NCBI RefSeq assembly: GCF_026341125.1
Contig: NZ_JAPEOR010000002.1
Coordinates: forward strand, 1,922,001-1,986,000
Direction: 5' to 3'
DNA: 64,000 bases
DNA from: Streptomyces sp. NBC_01142
GTDB taxonomy: Bacteria > Actinomycetota > Actinomycetes > Streptomycetales > Streptomycetaceae
Positions 1-7,786 of the stretch are shown here, in pieces. The notes under the pieces were generated by a model, which saw only the letters and a program-made list of their open reading frames with translations, ran no database searches and was not told where the DNA came from. Within the stretch, counting starts at the first letter, position 1, and each line of letters starts with the position of its first letter. The position numbers and the translations under genes are program-made.

Positions 1-121
1 GCAACGGGCGCTGGGGCGACGGGCGCCGGCGGTGACGGGCACCTGGGGCGACGAGCACCTGGGGCGACGAGCATTGAGGGCGACGACGCCGGTGCAACGG
101 CCGGCGTGGGACCCCGTACCC
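1..121. other. Left edge, repetitive, no assignable gene
   Basis: A 16-bp unit containing ctggggcgacgag is repeated in tandem around 38-69, with a degenerate copy near 8-23. The plus-strand frame starting at base 1 is open to a TGA at 127-129, so this could be the low-complexity C-terminal tail (Gly/Ala/Thr/Arg-rich) of a gene that begins left of the window and converges on the next gene. Nothing recognisable is encoded. Confidence 0.3.
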
Positions 122-994
122 CTACCTGAAGACGGCCGGCGGCGGTGCCGGTGAGGGCTTGGCGCTCGCATCGGTGACCGCGGCCGCGCCGCCTGTGAAG
201 TCGGTGAGCGTCCTGCCGTGTTCGACCCGGCCGGGGTGCGGGTCGCCCGCGATGCGGCGGGTCAGTTCGGCGACAGGCAGCGTGACGTCCGAGGCGAGCA
301 GCACGGCGTTGCCGAAGCGGCGGCCGCGCAGCACGGTCGGGTCGGCGGCGAGCGCGAGTTCGGGGAAGACGGCGGCGGCGGTGGCGACCTGGGCGCGGAT
401 GTGGGCGAGCGGCGGGCCGTCGGCGAGGTTGGCGGCGTAGTACCCGCCCGGCTTCAGGACTCTTCGCACCTCGCCGAGGAACTCGGTGCTGGTCAGATGT
501 GCGGGGGTGCGGGCGCCGCTGAACACGTCGGCTATCACCAGGTCCGCCCAGTCGTCCTGGACCTTGCCGAGCCCGTCGCGGGCATCGATGGACCGGACCC
601 GGATACGGGCGTTCGGGTCCCATGGAAGCTTTCTGCGCACCAGTTGGACCAGGGCTGCGTCCAGCTCGACTATCTGCTGGGTGGAGCGGGGGCGGGTGGC
701 GGCGATGTAGCGGGCGAGCGTGAAGGCCCCGCCGCCGAGATGGACGACCTGGAGGGGGCGGCCGGGCGGGGCGGCGAGATCGGCGATGTGGCCGAGGCGG
801 CGCTGGTACTCGAAGGAGAGATGGGTGGGGTCGTCGAGGTCGACATGGGACTGCGGGGCGCCGTCGATCAGCAGCGTCCAGCCGTGCGGCCGCTCCCGGT
901 CGGGTATCAGCTCCGCCATCCCGCCGTCCACCTGTTCCAGGACAGCTTCGGAGCCGCCCCCGTCCGTACGGCCGCGCCGCTTGCTCTTTGCCAC
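122..994 (-). CDS. Spermidine-synthase-like aminopropyltransferase/methyltransferase fold protein
   Basis: A 290-aa protein of the polyamine aminopropyltransferase-like family with a class I SAM-binding fold. Seen: the nucleotide-binding loop HLGGGAFTLARYI at about 85-97, the acidic residue after strand 2 (IVELDAAL, E110), the IDARDGL segment near 137-143 and the VIADVFSG motif near 153-160. A GTG start at 994 is chosen because the basic stretch VAKSKRRGR is a typical N-terminus and the upstream extension of the open frame is low-complexity. In this family, Streptomyces members of this length usually lack an obvious decarboxylated-SAM specificity, so the substrate is open. It is probably cytoplasmic. 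Its tail overlaps the end of a possible convergent frame from the left edge. Confidence 0.8.
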   Translation of the reverse strand: MAKSKRRGRTDGGGSEAVLEQVDGGMAELIPDRERPHGWTLLIDGAPQSHVDLDDPTHLSFEYQRRLGHIADLAAPPGRPLQVVHLGGGAFTLARYIAATRPRSTQQIVELDAALVQLVRRKLPWDPNARIRVRSIDARDGLGKVQDDWADLVIADVFSGARTPAHLTSTEFLGEVRRVLKPGGYYAANLADGPPLAHIRAQVATAAAVFPELALAADPTVLRGRRFGNAVLLASDVTLPVAELTRRIAGDPHPGRVEHGRTLTDFTGGAAAVTDASAKPSPAPPPAVFR

Positions 995-1040
995 GCGCCC
1001 ATTATCGGACCCCGGCCCGGTGGCGGCCCCCGCGCGGCCG

Positions 1041-1104
1041 GCAGGCAGGAGCCGGACAGCAGGAAGCAGCCGGACAGCAGGCAGGAGCCGGACAGCAGGA
1101 GTCC
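1041..1104. repeat. Short tandem repeat upstream of the spermidine-synthase-like gene
   Basis: The segment gccggacagcagg occurs three times at spacings of about 18-21 bp, joined by gcaggag or aagca. It lies between two minus-strand genes, upstream of the 994 start. It looks like a slippage-prone repeat with no coding role. Confidence 0.6.
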
Positions 1105-1118
1105 GGCGGCAAAGGTGT

Positions 1119-1574
1119 TCAGCAACAGTTGTCGGCGGCCTCGATGAGGCGGGCCGCCTCATCGAGGGCCTCGCGCAGGACCGCAGGGTCGGTGACCAGC
1201 CCCCCGTCGTCCGGCGGCAGCAGCCAGCCGGAGCCGGTGACCGGGACCTCGGCAGGGATACGGAGACCGCGCCCCGAGGTCTGCGTACAGGCGCTGCCCG
1301 GCATGTCCCAGCCGTCCGCGGTGCCGGGCGGCACAAGGAAGCCGAGGGTGTCGCAGGTGCCGTCGTGGAGCACAGGGCCGACGGCAGGAGAGGAGGCACG
1401 GCGCAGAATGTCCACCGCCTCCAGCCCCTGCCGGGCGGGGACGGTCACCAGATCGCAGGGTTCGGCCGCGGCGCCGTCCCCGGGTGGTGCGCTGCTGTCC
1501 TGGGTGGGCCTGTGCCGAGCAGTCGTTGCAGTCGTCGCAGTCGTCCGTGAGCCGTTATTGGCGCTGGTCTCCAT
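1119..1574 (-). CDS. Conserved hypothetical protein (actinobacterial, 151 aa)
   Basis: A 151-aa protein beginning at an ATG preceded by a clear GGAGG (the reverse complement of cctcc at 1581-1585). The first 35 residues are Thr/Ala-rich and disordered. The remainder (PCDLVTVPARQGLEAVDILRR, then GFLVPPGTADGWDMPG and ending in AADNCC) resembles short Streptomyces proteins often labelled as bifunctional primase/polymerase N-terminal-like; that is from memory and the catalytic motifs of a primase are not visible. The protein ends in a Cys-Cys pair. It is divergently transcribed from the HTH/TPR regulator, sharing a 240-bp promoter region. Confidence 0.7.
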   Translation of the reverse strand: METSANNGSRTTATTATTARHRPTQDSSAPPGDGAAAEPCDLVTVPARQGLEAVDILRRASSPAVGPVLHDGTCDTLGFLVPPGTADGWDMPGSACTQTSGRGLRIPAEVPVTGSGWLLPPDDGGLVTDPAVLREALDEAARLIEAADNCC

Positions 1575-1814
1575 GCCGACCTCCAACAAGGGGATCCCCT
1601 CCTCGCTCGAGTGGAGACACGTTCCGGGTCTCCACATGGTTCAACGCCCGTTCTCGTCAATGGCTACGGCGGCACGCCGCCGCAAAGGATGGCAGTTCAT
1701 GGCAGATCGTGGGTGAGATATCCCTTTTGTAACTAAACCCTGTGTGCGCACCCGGTCACAGCGGGTACGTTCTTGCTCCGCCGGAACACGGCTGCACCAA
1801 GAGAGGGCTCGGCC
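1575..1814. promoter_or_regulatory. Divergent promoter region
   Basis: 240 bp between the divergent starts at 1574 and 1815. It is locally AT-richer than its surroundings around 1715-1745 (gagatatcccttttgtaac), consistent with promoters in both directions. No operator could be assigned with confidence. Confidence 0.4.
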
Positions 1815-3191
1815 ATGACGTCATCGTCACAGGCATCACGGGCAGTTCCCAACCTCGCTTTCCGCAGGCTGCGCGGACAGCGCTCGCCGGGGGAGTTCGC
1901 GGCGGCGGTTCGCAAGGCCGCCCGGGAGATCGGCGAGCAGGTCTCGTGCGACGCCCGTTACATCGGGCGCGTCGAGGCCGGTGAGATCCGCTGTCCGAAC
2001 TACGCCTACGAGCGGGTGTTCCTGCACATGTTCCCCGGCCTGGCGCTGGAGGACCTCGGTTTCACGGCGCGGGAGAGGGTACGCGGCCGGGGCGCGGGGG
2101 CTCCTGCCGCCCGGCAGCTCGAACAGGCCCACCCCTTCTGCCCTTTCGACAGCACCACCCCCTGCACCAGCTTCAGCGATATCGACGAGGAGAGCGACGT
2201 GCTGCGTCGCGCATTCATGACGAGCGGCTCCGCCACGGTGGCGGCCGTCTCCCTCGGGCTCGGCACCATGCCCGCACAGCGGCGAGTGGGCGAGGCGGAG
2301 GTGAGCGCCGTCGAATCGGCCGTGCGACGCATCCGGCTGCTCGACGACCGGCACGGCGCCGACGGGCTCTACCGGCAGGCCGCGCAGCCGCTGCGGGCCG
2401 CGTACGCCCTGCTCGACGCGGGGACCGCGACCCGCAGATCCACGGCCGACCGGTTGCACGCCGGGGCGGGCGAACTCGCCATCTCGGTGGGCTGGCTGGC
2501 TCACGACTCGGGCCGTTGCGACGACGCCCGCTCGCACTACGCGGAGGCGCTGGCGACCGCCCGGGTGGCGGGCGACCCGGCACTCGAGGCGCATGCCTTC
2601 TGCAATACGTCGTTCCTGGCCAGGGACGCCGGCCGGCACCGGGAGGCGGTGCGTTCGGCACAGGCGGGCCAGCGGGCGGCGCACCGGCTGTCCTCTCCCC
2701 GGCTGCTGTGCCTGCTGGCCATGCGGGAGGCGGGCGGCTGGGCGGGACTCGCGGACCGTACGGCCTGCGAGCAGGCGATGGCCCGGGCGCACACGCTCTT
2801 CGACCGGGGCCCGTCCGACGCCGACCCCGAGTGGATGTCCTTCTTCGGGGAGCCGGAACGGGAGGCGCTGGAGGCGCAGTGCTGGGCGGCGCTGGGCGAA
2901 TGGGCCCGCGCGGCCCGCCACGCCCGGCGGGCGACGGTGCTCCAGGATCACCGCTTCACCCGGAACCTGGCGCTGTACCGGGCGGAACTCGCGATGGACC
3001 TCGCGCACGCGGGAGCTCCGGACGAGGCGGCGGCCGCGGGCCACCAGGTGCTGGACCTGCTGGACGAGGTCCAGTCGTCGCGCATCCAGACGATGCTGTC
3101 GGACACGGCCCGTGTCCTGCTCCCTCAGCGCCGGACGGGAGGCGTGTCCGGTTTCCTGGACCGCCACGCGGGGGCACTCCGCAGGACGTAA
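1815..3191 (+). CDS. HTH/TPR-type transcriptional regulator
   Basis: A 458-aa cytoplasmic regulator. Residues about 15-75 form a Cro/C1-like helix-turn-helix (LRGQRSPGEFAAAVRK, then RYIGRVEAGEIRCPNYAYER), typical of a large Streptomyces family in which an N-terminal HTH is joined to a long helical TPR-like domain. From about 180 to the end the protein is Ala/Arg-rich helical repeat (HYAEALATARVAGD, AFCNTSFLARDAGRHREAV), the usual TPR signature. A hydrophobic patch (SATVAAVSLGLG near residue 140) separates the two parts. ATG at 1815 follows gagaggg; an in-frame upstream start has no ribosome binding site. Related proteins affect development and antibiotic production in Streptomyces, but I could not match it to NsdA. 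Confidence 0.75.
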   Translation: MTSSSQASRAVPNLAFRRLRGQRSPGEFAAAVRKAAREIGEQVSCDARYIGRVEAGEIRCPNYAYERVFLHMFPGLALEDLGFTARERVRGRGAGAPAARQLEQAHPFCPFDSTTPCTSFSDIDEESDVLRRAFMTSGSATVAAVSLGLGTMPAQRRVGEAEVSAVESAVRRIRLLDDRHGADGLYRQAAQPLRAAYALLDAGTATRRSTADRLHAGAGELAISVGWLAHDSGRCDDARSHYAEALATARVAGDPALEAHAFCNTSFLARDAGRHREAVRSAQAGQRAAHRLSSPRLLCLLAMREAGGWAGLADRTACEQAMARAHTLFDRGPSDADPEWMSFFGEPEREALEAQCWAALGEWARAARHARRATVLQDHRFTRNLALYRAELAMDLAHAGAPDEAAAAGHQVLDLLDEVQSSRIQTMLSDTARVLLPQRRTGGVSGFLDRHAGALRRT

Positions 3192-3250
3192 CGGCCTGAA
3201 CCGCAGGACGTAACGTCCCGGCGTCCGCGGGTCCGGCCCGGTTCCGGGGG

Positions 3251-3298
3251 CTCAGGACTCCAGGTGCTCAGGACTCCAGGTGCTCAGGACTCCAGGTG
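3251..3298. repeat. Three perfect tandem 16-bp repeats at a gene end
   Basis: The unit ctcaggactccaggtg is present three times in a row at 3251-3266, 3267-3282 and 3283-3298. The innermost copy holds the stop codon and last codons (HLES-stop) of the minus-strand histidine phosphatase gene; the other two lie just downstream of it and recreate the same ending. A simple tandem duplication of the gene terminus explains this. Confidence 0.9.
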
Positions 3299-3904
3299 GC
3301 CCGTGTCGTTCCAGCGGTCCATTGCCGGGGCGCCGTACGCCCAGCCCAGGATCGAGAGGCTCGTCGGATCCAGGCGGATCCGGGCCGCGAAGGACGGCTC
3401 CCGGTCCAGCCAGCGCGCGCCGAGCACCCGCAGGATGTGGCCGTGCGCAAAGATCATGACGTCCCGGTCGGCCGATTTGGCCCAGGCGATGATCTCGTCC
3501 GCGCGGGCGCCGACTTCGGCCAGGGTCTCCCCGCGCGTCTTCGCCAGGGGGGACCCCACGGGAACGCCGTCGCGCCAGATGAACCAGTCGGGGCGGTCCG
3601 CCCAGATCTCTGCCGGGGTCATGCCCTCGTACGCCCCGTAGTCGAACTCCATCAGCGCGTCCCACTCCTGCGCCCGGTCCCCGAAGCCCGCAATTGCGCA
3701 GGTCTCGCTCGCCCGGACGAGTGGGCTGGTGCGCACCTCGACGCCCTCGAGGCCCGACCACGGGGACCGGTGCAGCCGTTCGCCCAGCAGTTTCGCTCCG
3801 CGTCGGCCCTCGTCGATCAGGGGGATGTCCGTCCTGCCGGTGTGCTTGCCGAGCAGTGACCACTCGGTCTGGCCGTGCCGGGCGAGCAGGATGCGCGGTG
3901 CCAT
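3284..3904 (-). CDS. Histidine phosphatase family protein (phosphoglycerate-mutase-like)
   Basis: A 206-aa cytoplasmic phosphatase of the PGM/histidine phosphatase superfamily. The catalytic RHG triplet is at residues 9-11 ([10 protein letters not shown]), the first conserved Arg lies in the [11 protein letters not shown] segment (about 58-68), the proton-donor Glu region is [10 protein letters not shown] (about 85-94), and the second catalytic His is H154 in IFAHGHILR. All key residues are intact and the length is normal. ATG at 3904 is preceded by AGGGAGA; the open frame extends further upstream without a signal. The substrate is unknown: close relatives include phosphosugar and phosphoglycolate phosphatases. 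The last codons lie in a tandem repeat. Confidence 0.9.
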   Translation of the reverse strand: MAPRILLARHGQTEWSLLGKHTGRTDIPLIDEGRRGAKLLGERLHRSPWSGLEGVEVRTSPLVRASETCAIAGFGDRAQEWDALMEFDYGAYEGMTPAEIWADRPDWFIWRDGVPVGSPLAKTRGETLAEVGARADEIIAWAKSADRDVMIFAHGHILRVLGARWLDREPSFAARIRLDPTSLSILGWAYGAPAMDRWNDTGHLES

Positions 3905-4148
3905 GGGAGTTCTCCCTGAAGTGCTGACGTGCCGAGGTCCGCACGTGCCGAGGTCCTGAAGGTCACCATCCGGTGGCGTTCCATCATCCCGCACTTGAAC
4001 GGCGGGCAACCTCCGGAACGATCTCGGCGTCTTGTACAGGCCGGTACCCGCCAGCAGAGCCCAGCCTTATACACCGTACGGTTGACCGGTGGCCGAAGCC
4101 CGCCCGAACAGCCGAAGGCCACTTGAACAAAAGAGGGAGAACGTACGG

Positions 4149-5027
4149 ATGCCGTACACCGCGCCGCGCCGTCGGCCCCGCTGGTGGACCGAACTGCTGC
4201 TGCTCGTCGTGGTCTACGCCGCGTACTCGGGCGGCCGGCTGCTCGCCCGCGGCGATGTGACGACCGCGGTCGACCACGGCCTGGCGATACTCCGGGCCGA
4301 GAAGGCCCTTTTCCTCAACGCCGAGCACCCGCTCAACCGGCTCTTCACCGACACCCCGGCCCTCGGCATACCCGCCGACTTCGCCTACGCCTCCCTGCAC
4401 TATCTGGTCACCCCGGCCGTGCTGGTCTGGCTCTTCAGACGACGCCCCGCCCGCTACCGGGCCGCCCGCACCTGGCTGATGCTCTCCACCCTCCTCGGCC
4501 TGGTCGGCTTCACGCTGATGCCCACCTGCCCGCCCCGGCTGCTGGCCGCCTCGCACGGCTTCGTCGACACGATGGCCCAGTACAGCTCGTACGGCTGGTG
4601 GGGCGGCGAGGCGAGCGCGCCGCGCGGCATGGGCGGCATGACCAACCAGTACGCCGCCATGCCGAGCCTGCATGTCGGCTGGGCGCTGTGGTGCGGCGTG
4701 ATGCTGTGGCGGCACGGCCGTACGCCGCTGATGAAGACCCTCGGCGTCGCCTACCCGCTGCTCACCACGCTCGTGGTGATGGGAACGGCGAACCACTACT
4801 TCCTGGACGCGGTCGCCGGGGCCGCCGTGATGGGCATCGGCGCGCTGCTGACCAGGCCCGCGATGCGGCTCGCCGACCGGGTGCGGACGCGCTGGGTTCC
4901 TTCCGGTTCCGGCGTGAAGCCCTCGATTGTCAGTGCCGGATGCGAGACTTCCGCGGGTGAGCGAATCCCTGGACAGCGGACCTCCTCCGCAGGCGCCGAC
5001 GACAGCACTACGGCAGCGGCTCGCTGA
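4149..5027 (+). CDS. PAP2-superfamily membrane protein (inositolphosphotransferase-like)
   Basis: A 292-aa integral membrane protein of the PAP2/Aur1 type. It has about six membrane segments, beginning with one at residues 15-32. The catalytic pieces of the acid phosphatase/vanadium chloroperoxidase fold are present: MPSLHVGW with H175 and ANHYFLDAVAG with H216 and D220. Such enzymes transfer or remove phosphate head groups on lipids on the outer face of the membrane. ATG at 4149 follows agggagaacgtacgg. The hydrophilic C-terminal 40 residues overlap by about 70 bp the start of the nuclease gene in another frame, so the two are probably co-transcribed. Confidence 0.85.
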   Translation: MPYTAPRRRPRWWTELLLLVVVYAAYSGGRLLARGDVTTAVDHGLAILRAEKALFLNAEHPLNRLFTDTPALGIPADFAYASLHYLVTPAVLVWLFRRRPARYRAARTWLMLSTLLGLVGFTLMPTCPPRLLAASHGFVDTMAQYSSYGWWGGEASAPRGMGGMTNQYAAMPSLHVGWALWCGVMLWRHGRTPLMKTLGVAYPLLTTLVVMGTANHYFLDAVAGAAVMGIGALLTRPAMRLADRVRTRWVPSGSGVKPSIVSAGCETSAGERIPGQRTSSAGADDSTTAAAR

Positions 5028-6078
5028 GCTGCGCGGCCCTGCTGCCCAGCCCCATCCGCTCGACGCCCGCGCGCTGGCCGCCCTCGCCGCCAACCCCGGC
5101 TGCAAGCGGCGTGCGCTGCTGGACGGCGCCGGGGTGGACAAGGCGGCGCTCGCCACCGCGCTGGGGTCCCCGGCCGCTTTCGGACAGTCGCAGTTCGCGT
5201 TCATGCGCGGCAATGCCTTCGAGGCGAAGGTCAAGGCCGACGGCGGTACGGAGCTGATGCGACTGCTGGGCCTGGACACGCCGGCCGATGTCCGGGTTCC
5301 CGATCTGGCGGCCGCCGGTCCCGAGGGCCGCGCGGCCCGCACCGCGCTGGCACTGCGCGAGGCCACCGCGGCCGGGGCCTGGTCGCTGCTCGACCACCCC
5401 ATGCTCGCCCTGGAGGTGGCGGGCTCCCCCGCCTATCTGGAGCCGGACGCGGTCGTCGTCCACCCCGACGGCCGGTGGACGGTCGTCGAGATCAAGTCCT
5501 TCCCGATGATCGACGCCTCGGCTGACGCGGCGAAGGTCGGCGCGGCGGCGCGCCAGGCCGCGGTGTACGTCCTGGCGCTGGAGCGGGTCGCCGCGCTGAC
5601 GGACGGCGCGCGGGTGGCGCACAGCGTGCTGCTCGTGTGCCCCAAGGACTTCTCCAATCTGCCGACCGCGTCCGTCGTCGACGTTCGCAAGCAGCTGTCG
5701 GTGACTCGGCGCCAGCTGGCCCGGCTGACGCGTGTCGAGGACATCGCCGACCTGCTGCCCGGGGGCACCACCTTCGATCTGGAGCGCCCGGCTGAGGAGT
5801 TGACGGCGGCGGTCGAGTCGGTGTCCGCGGCCTACGCCCCCGAGTGCCTGGCCGCCTGCGAGCTGGCTTTCCACTGCCGCGACCGGGCCCGCGAGTCGGG
5901 CGCCGTGGAGGTGCTGGGGCGCGGGGTGCGGGGCGAGCTGGGCGGCCTGACGACGATCGGCGACGTCCTGGCGGCGGCCAGGGGTGCGGCCGGGGACCCG
6001 GACGACCCGGCGGTCGCGGCCCTGCGCAGAGCGGCGGCGCTGCGGGCCGAGGCACTGGAGGGGGCCGGATGTCGCTGA
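4957..6078 (+). CDS. PD-(D/E)XK nuclease with a four-cysteine Fe-S-type cluster (Cas4/AddB/Dna2-like)
   Basis: About 373 aa. The nuclease core shows the restriction-fold motif: LEPDAVVVHPDGRWTVVEIK with D164, E178 and K180, followed by motif IV RQAAVYVLAL (Q200, Y204). Four cysteines have the split arrangement seen in Cas4, AddB and eukaryotic Dna2: one near the N-terminus (C49 in NPGCKRR) and three after the nuclease core in CLAACELAFHC (C297, C301, C307), which in those families hold a 4Fe-4S cluster. The start is uncertain: GTG at 4957 is used, but TTG 4927 or GTG 4933 are in frame. The stop overlaps the ATG of the next gene (6069-6078), implying translational coupling. Inferred role: DNA end or flap processing with the downstream helicase. 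Confidence 0.8.
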   Translation: MSESLDSGPPPQAPTTALRQRLAELRGPAAQPHPLDARALAALAANPGCKRRALLDGAGVDKAALATALGSPAAFGQSQFAFMRGNAFEAKVKADGGTELMRLLGLDTPADVRVPDLAAAGPEGRAARTALALREATAAGAWSLLDHPMLALEVAGSPAYLEPDAVVVHPDGRWTVVEIKSFPMIDASADAAKVGAAARQAAVYVLALERVAALTDGARVAHSVLLVCPKDFSNLPTASVVDVRKQLSVTRRQLARLTRVEDIADLLPGGTTFDLERPAEELTAAVESVSAAYAPECLAACELAFHCRDRARESGAVEVLGRGVRGELGGLTTIGDVLAAARGAAGDPDDPAVAALRRAAALRAEALEGAGCR

Positions 6079-7655
6079 TCTCCACCCTCGCTCGGCTGGA
6101 GGCCGTGGAGTCGGGGCGGGCGACGCCTCTCACCACCGTGCTCCACCGGCATCTGGGCGACCGGCCGCTCGTTCTCGTACCGCTCACCACCGCCGGTGAG
6201 GCGGGCGCTCCGCTGGGCGCGCTCGTCGGCACGGACCGGGACGCGCCGCGGCTGCTTGCCGTCGCGCAGCCGCGCGACCGCGATCTGCGGTTCGCGTTCC
6301 TCGGCGAGCTGGCGGAGGCGGTGCTGCCGTATCTGGACGCGTACGCCGACGACGTCGAGCCGGCCGAGCGGAACGAAACCGACCCGGAGACCGGCAAGAG
6401 GGTCAAGGTCGAGGTCGAGCTGTGCGCGGACGCACCGCAGTTGATCGTTCCGAGCCGCGCGGGCATCGACTTCGTACGGCTGCTGGGCCGCTCGATGCGG
6501 TTCCGTCGTACGGCCGAGCAGGACCCCGACACGCCCTTCCCGGCGCCGCCGCGCGTTCCGCTGCTGGGGCGCTGGCTGACGCACTACGGCGAGCGGGCCA
6601 GGGTGCCGGGCTCGTCCCTGTTGCTCTCCGCGACCGATCTGCTGAACCGGCACTGGGCCAGTGGCCAGTCCAGCCTGGAGGACCAGCATCTGGGTGCGCT
6701 GCTCGCCTGGATCGCCCCTCCCGACGGCGCATCGGGTGCGCAGGCGGCACTGCGGGCGGAGCTGGCGCGGGACCGGGAGGGGCAGCTGGTGTGCCCGCCG
6801 GCCGGGCCGGCCACCGACCCGGCGTTCGACAACAGGCTGCTGGCGCCCGCGATGGAGCGCTACGACCGGGCGCGTACGGCCTTGTCGGCGGCCGAGGACG
6901 GGATGGCGGCGGACGAGCAGCTGGCCCGGCTGGCCGGTGCGGAGCGGGAGATCCGGGGGCTGCTGGAGAGCCGGATGCGGCCGACGTGGGACGCGGTGTG
7001 GCGCTCCCTCGACCTGCTGCGGGAGCTGCCGCAGGGGTCCCGGGTCGCGGACCGCTGGACACGCGACCGCTGGTCGTTCACGGCCCACCGCGACCGCGTA
7101 CGGGCGGGCGAGCCGCCGCAGCCGCGCCGCGACGACGCGGTGACGGCCGCGCAGAAGCTCGCCTCACGCGAGACGGCCCAGGCGCAACTGGAGGCCCAGG
7201 AGGCGCTGGACGACCCGCTGGTGCTGGCGGGGCGCAGGCTGGCGGGCGAGGCGTTCACGGGTGAGGTGACGGAGGTCGTGCCGGCCTGGTCGGAGTCGAA
7301 ACGGCCGAGCCCGCGCCCCCTGGTCACGGTCCGCACGGACGACCGCCCGCATCTGGGTGAGCGGGTGAAGGTCTACCGTTCCCTGGAGGGCAGGCCGCAG
7401 TCGGCGGAGTTCGTACGGTACGACGGCGACGGCGCGCTGGTGCTGCGGCTGCTGGACCGCATGGGCCGCTCCAAGGACCCGGCGGAAGGGACCGTACCGG
7501 TCAAGGGCGACCGGATCGCCTGGACCCTGTTCGAGCACGATCAGCGGGGCGGCCCGAAACTCCCGGACCCGGAGGAAACCCCATGGACGCACGGCGGCCC
7601 CCCGGGCGCGTCCGGGGAGAACCCCGACCCCGTGACCCCGGAGGACGTCCTGTGA
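6069..7655 (+). CDS. Unknown 528-aa protein in a nuclease-helicase operon
   Basis: No family was recognised. The ATG at 6069 lies inside the last codons of the nuclease gene (10-bp overlap). The protein is largely helical and Arg/Glu-rich, with an N-terminal mixed region (1-130), a central helical part with LESRMRPTWDAVWRSLD, and a C-terminal section from about residue 395 (FTGEVTEVVPAW, then ERVKVYRSLEGRPQSAEFV and DRIAWTLFEHD) that reads like a beta-barrel. This last part could stand in for the 1B barrel that Upf1/Dna2-type helicases carry inside the helicase polypeptide and that the downstream helicase seems to lack; that is inference. No catalytic motif, membrane segment or signal peptide is visible. 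Confidence 0.75.
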   Translation: MSLISTLARLEAVESGRATPLTTVLHRHLGDRPLVLVPLTTAGEAGAPLGALVGTDRDAPRLLAVAQPRDRDLRFAFLGELAEAVLPYLDAYADDVEPAERNETDPETGKRVKVEVELCADAPQLIVPSRAGIDFVRLLGRSMRFRRTAEQDPDTPFPAPPRVPLLGRWLTHYGERARVPGSSLLLSATDLLNRHWASGQSSLEDQHLGALLAWIAPPDGASGAQAALRAELARDREGQLVCPPAGPATDPAFDNRLLAPAMERYDRARTALSAAEDGMAADEQLARLAGAEREIRGLLESRMRPTWDAVWRSLDLLRELPQGSRVADRWTRDRWSFTAHRDRVRAGEPPQPRRDDAVTAAQKLASRETAQAQLEAQEALDDPLVLAGRRLAGEAFTGEVTEVVPAWSESKRPSPRPLVTVRTDDRPHLGERVKVYRSLEGRPQSAEFVRYDGDGALVLRLLDRMGRSKDPAEGTVPVKGDRIAWTLFEHDQRGGPKLPDPEETPWTHGGPPGASGENPDPVTPEDVL

Positions 7656-7786
7656 CCCGGCCATCCGTGAACCGGGTGGGCTTCTCCCACCCGTCCACCC
7701 CTGAATGCCCGGGCGCGCGTGTCTGGCCCCCCTCGGGGCACGGCTGCTTCGCGCAGCGGGGGCTCAGCCGCGGAGGTGCCCTGTGA
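7652..7786 (+). CDS. Possible 44-aa coupling ORF
   Basis: A GTG at 7652 overlaps the preceding stop (ctgtga) and sits 7 nt after ggagg. The frame runs 44 codons and ends in another ctgtga that overlaps the helicase GTG. The two junctions thus have the same architecture. The peptide (Gly/Pro/Arg-rich, with two Cys) resembles translated intergenic DNA and the region contains a hairpin at 7673-7693, so it is either a coupling leader or a non-coding insert. Confidence 0.25.
   Translation: MTRPSVNRVGFSHPSTPECPGARVWPPSGHGCFAQRGLSRGGAL

Noticed and set aside
1815..3191. Identity as NsdA
   Set aside because: The N-terminal HTH does not resemble the NsdA N-terminus that I recall and the neighbours differ; only the general HTH/TPR type is supported.
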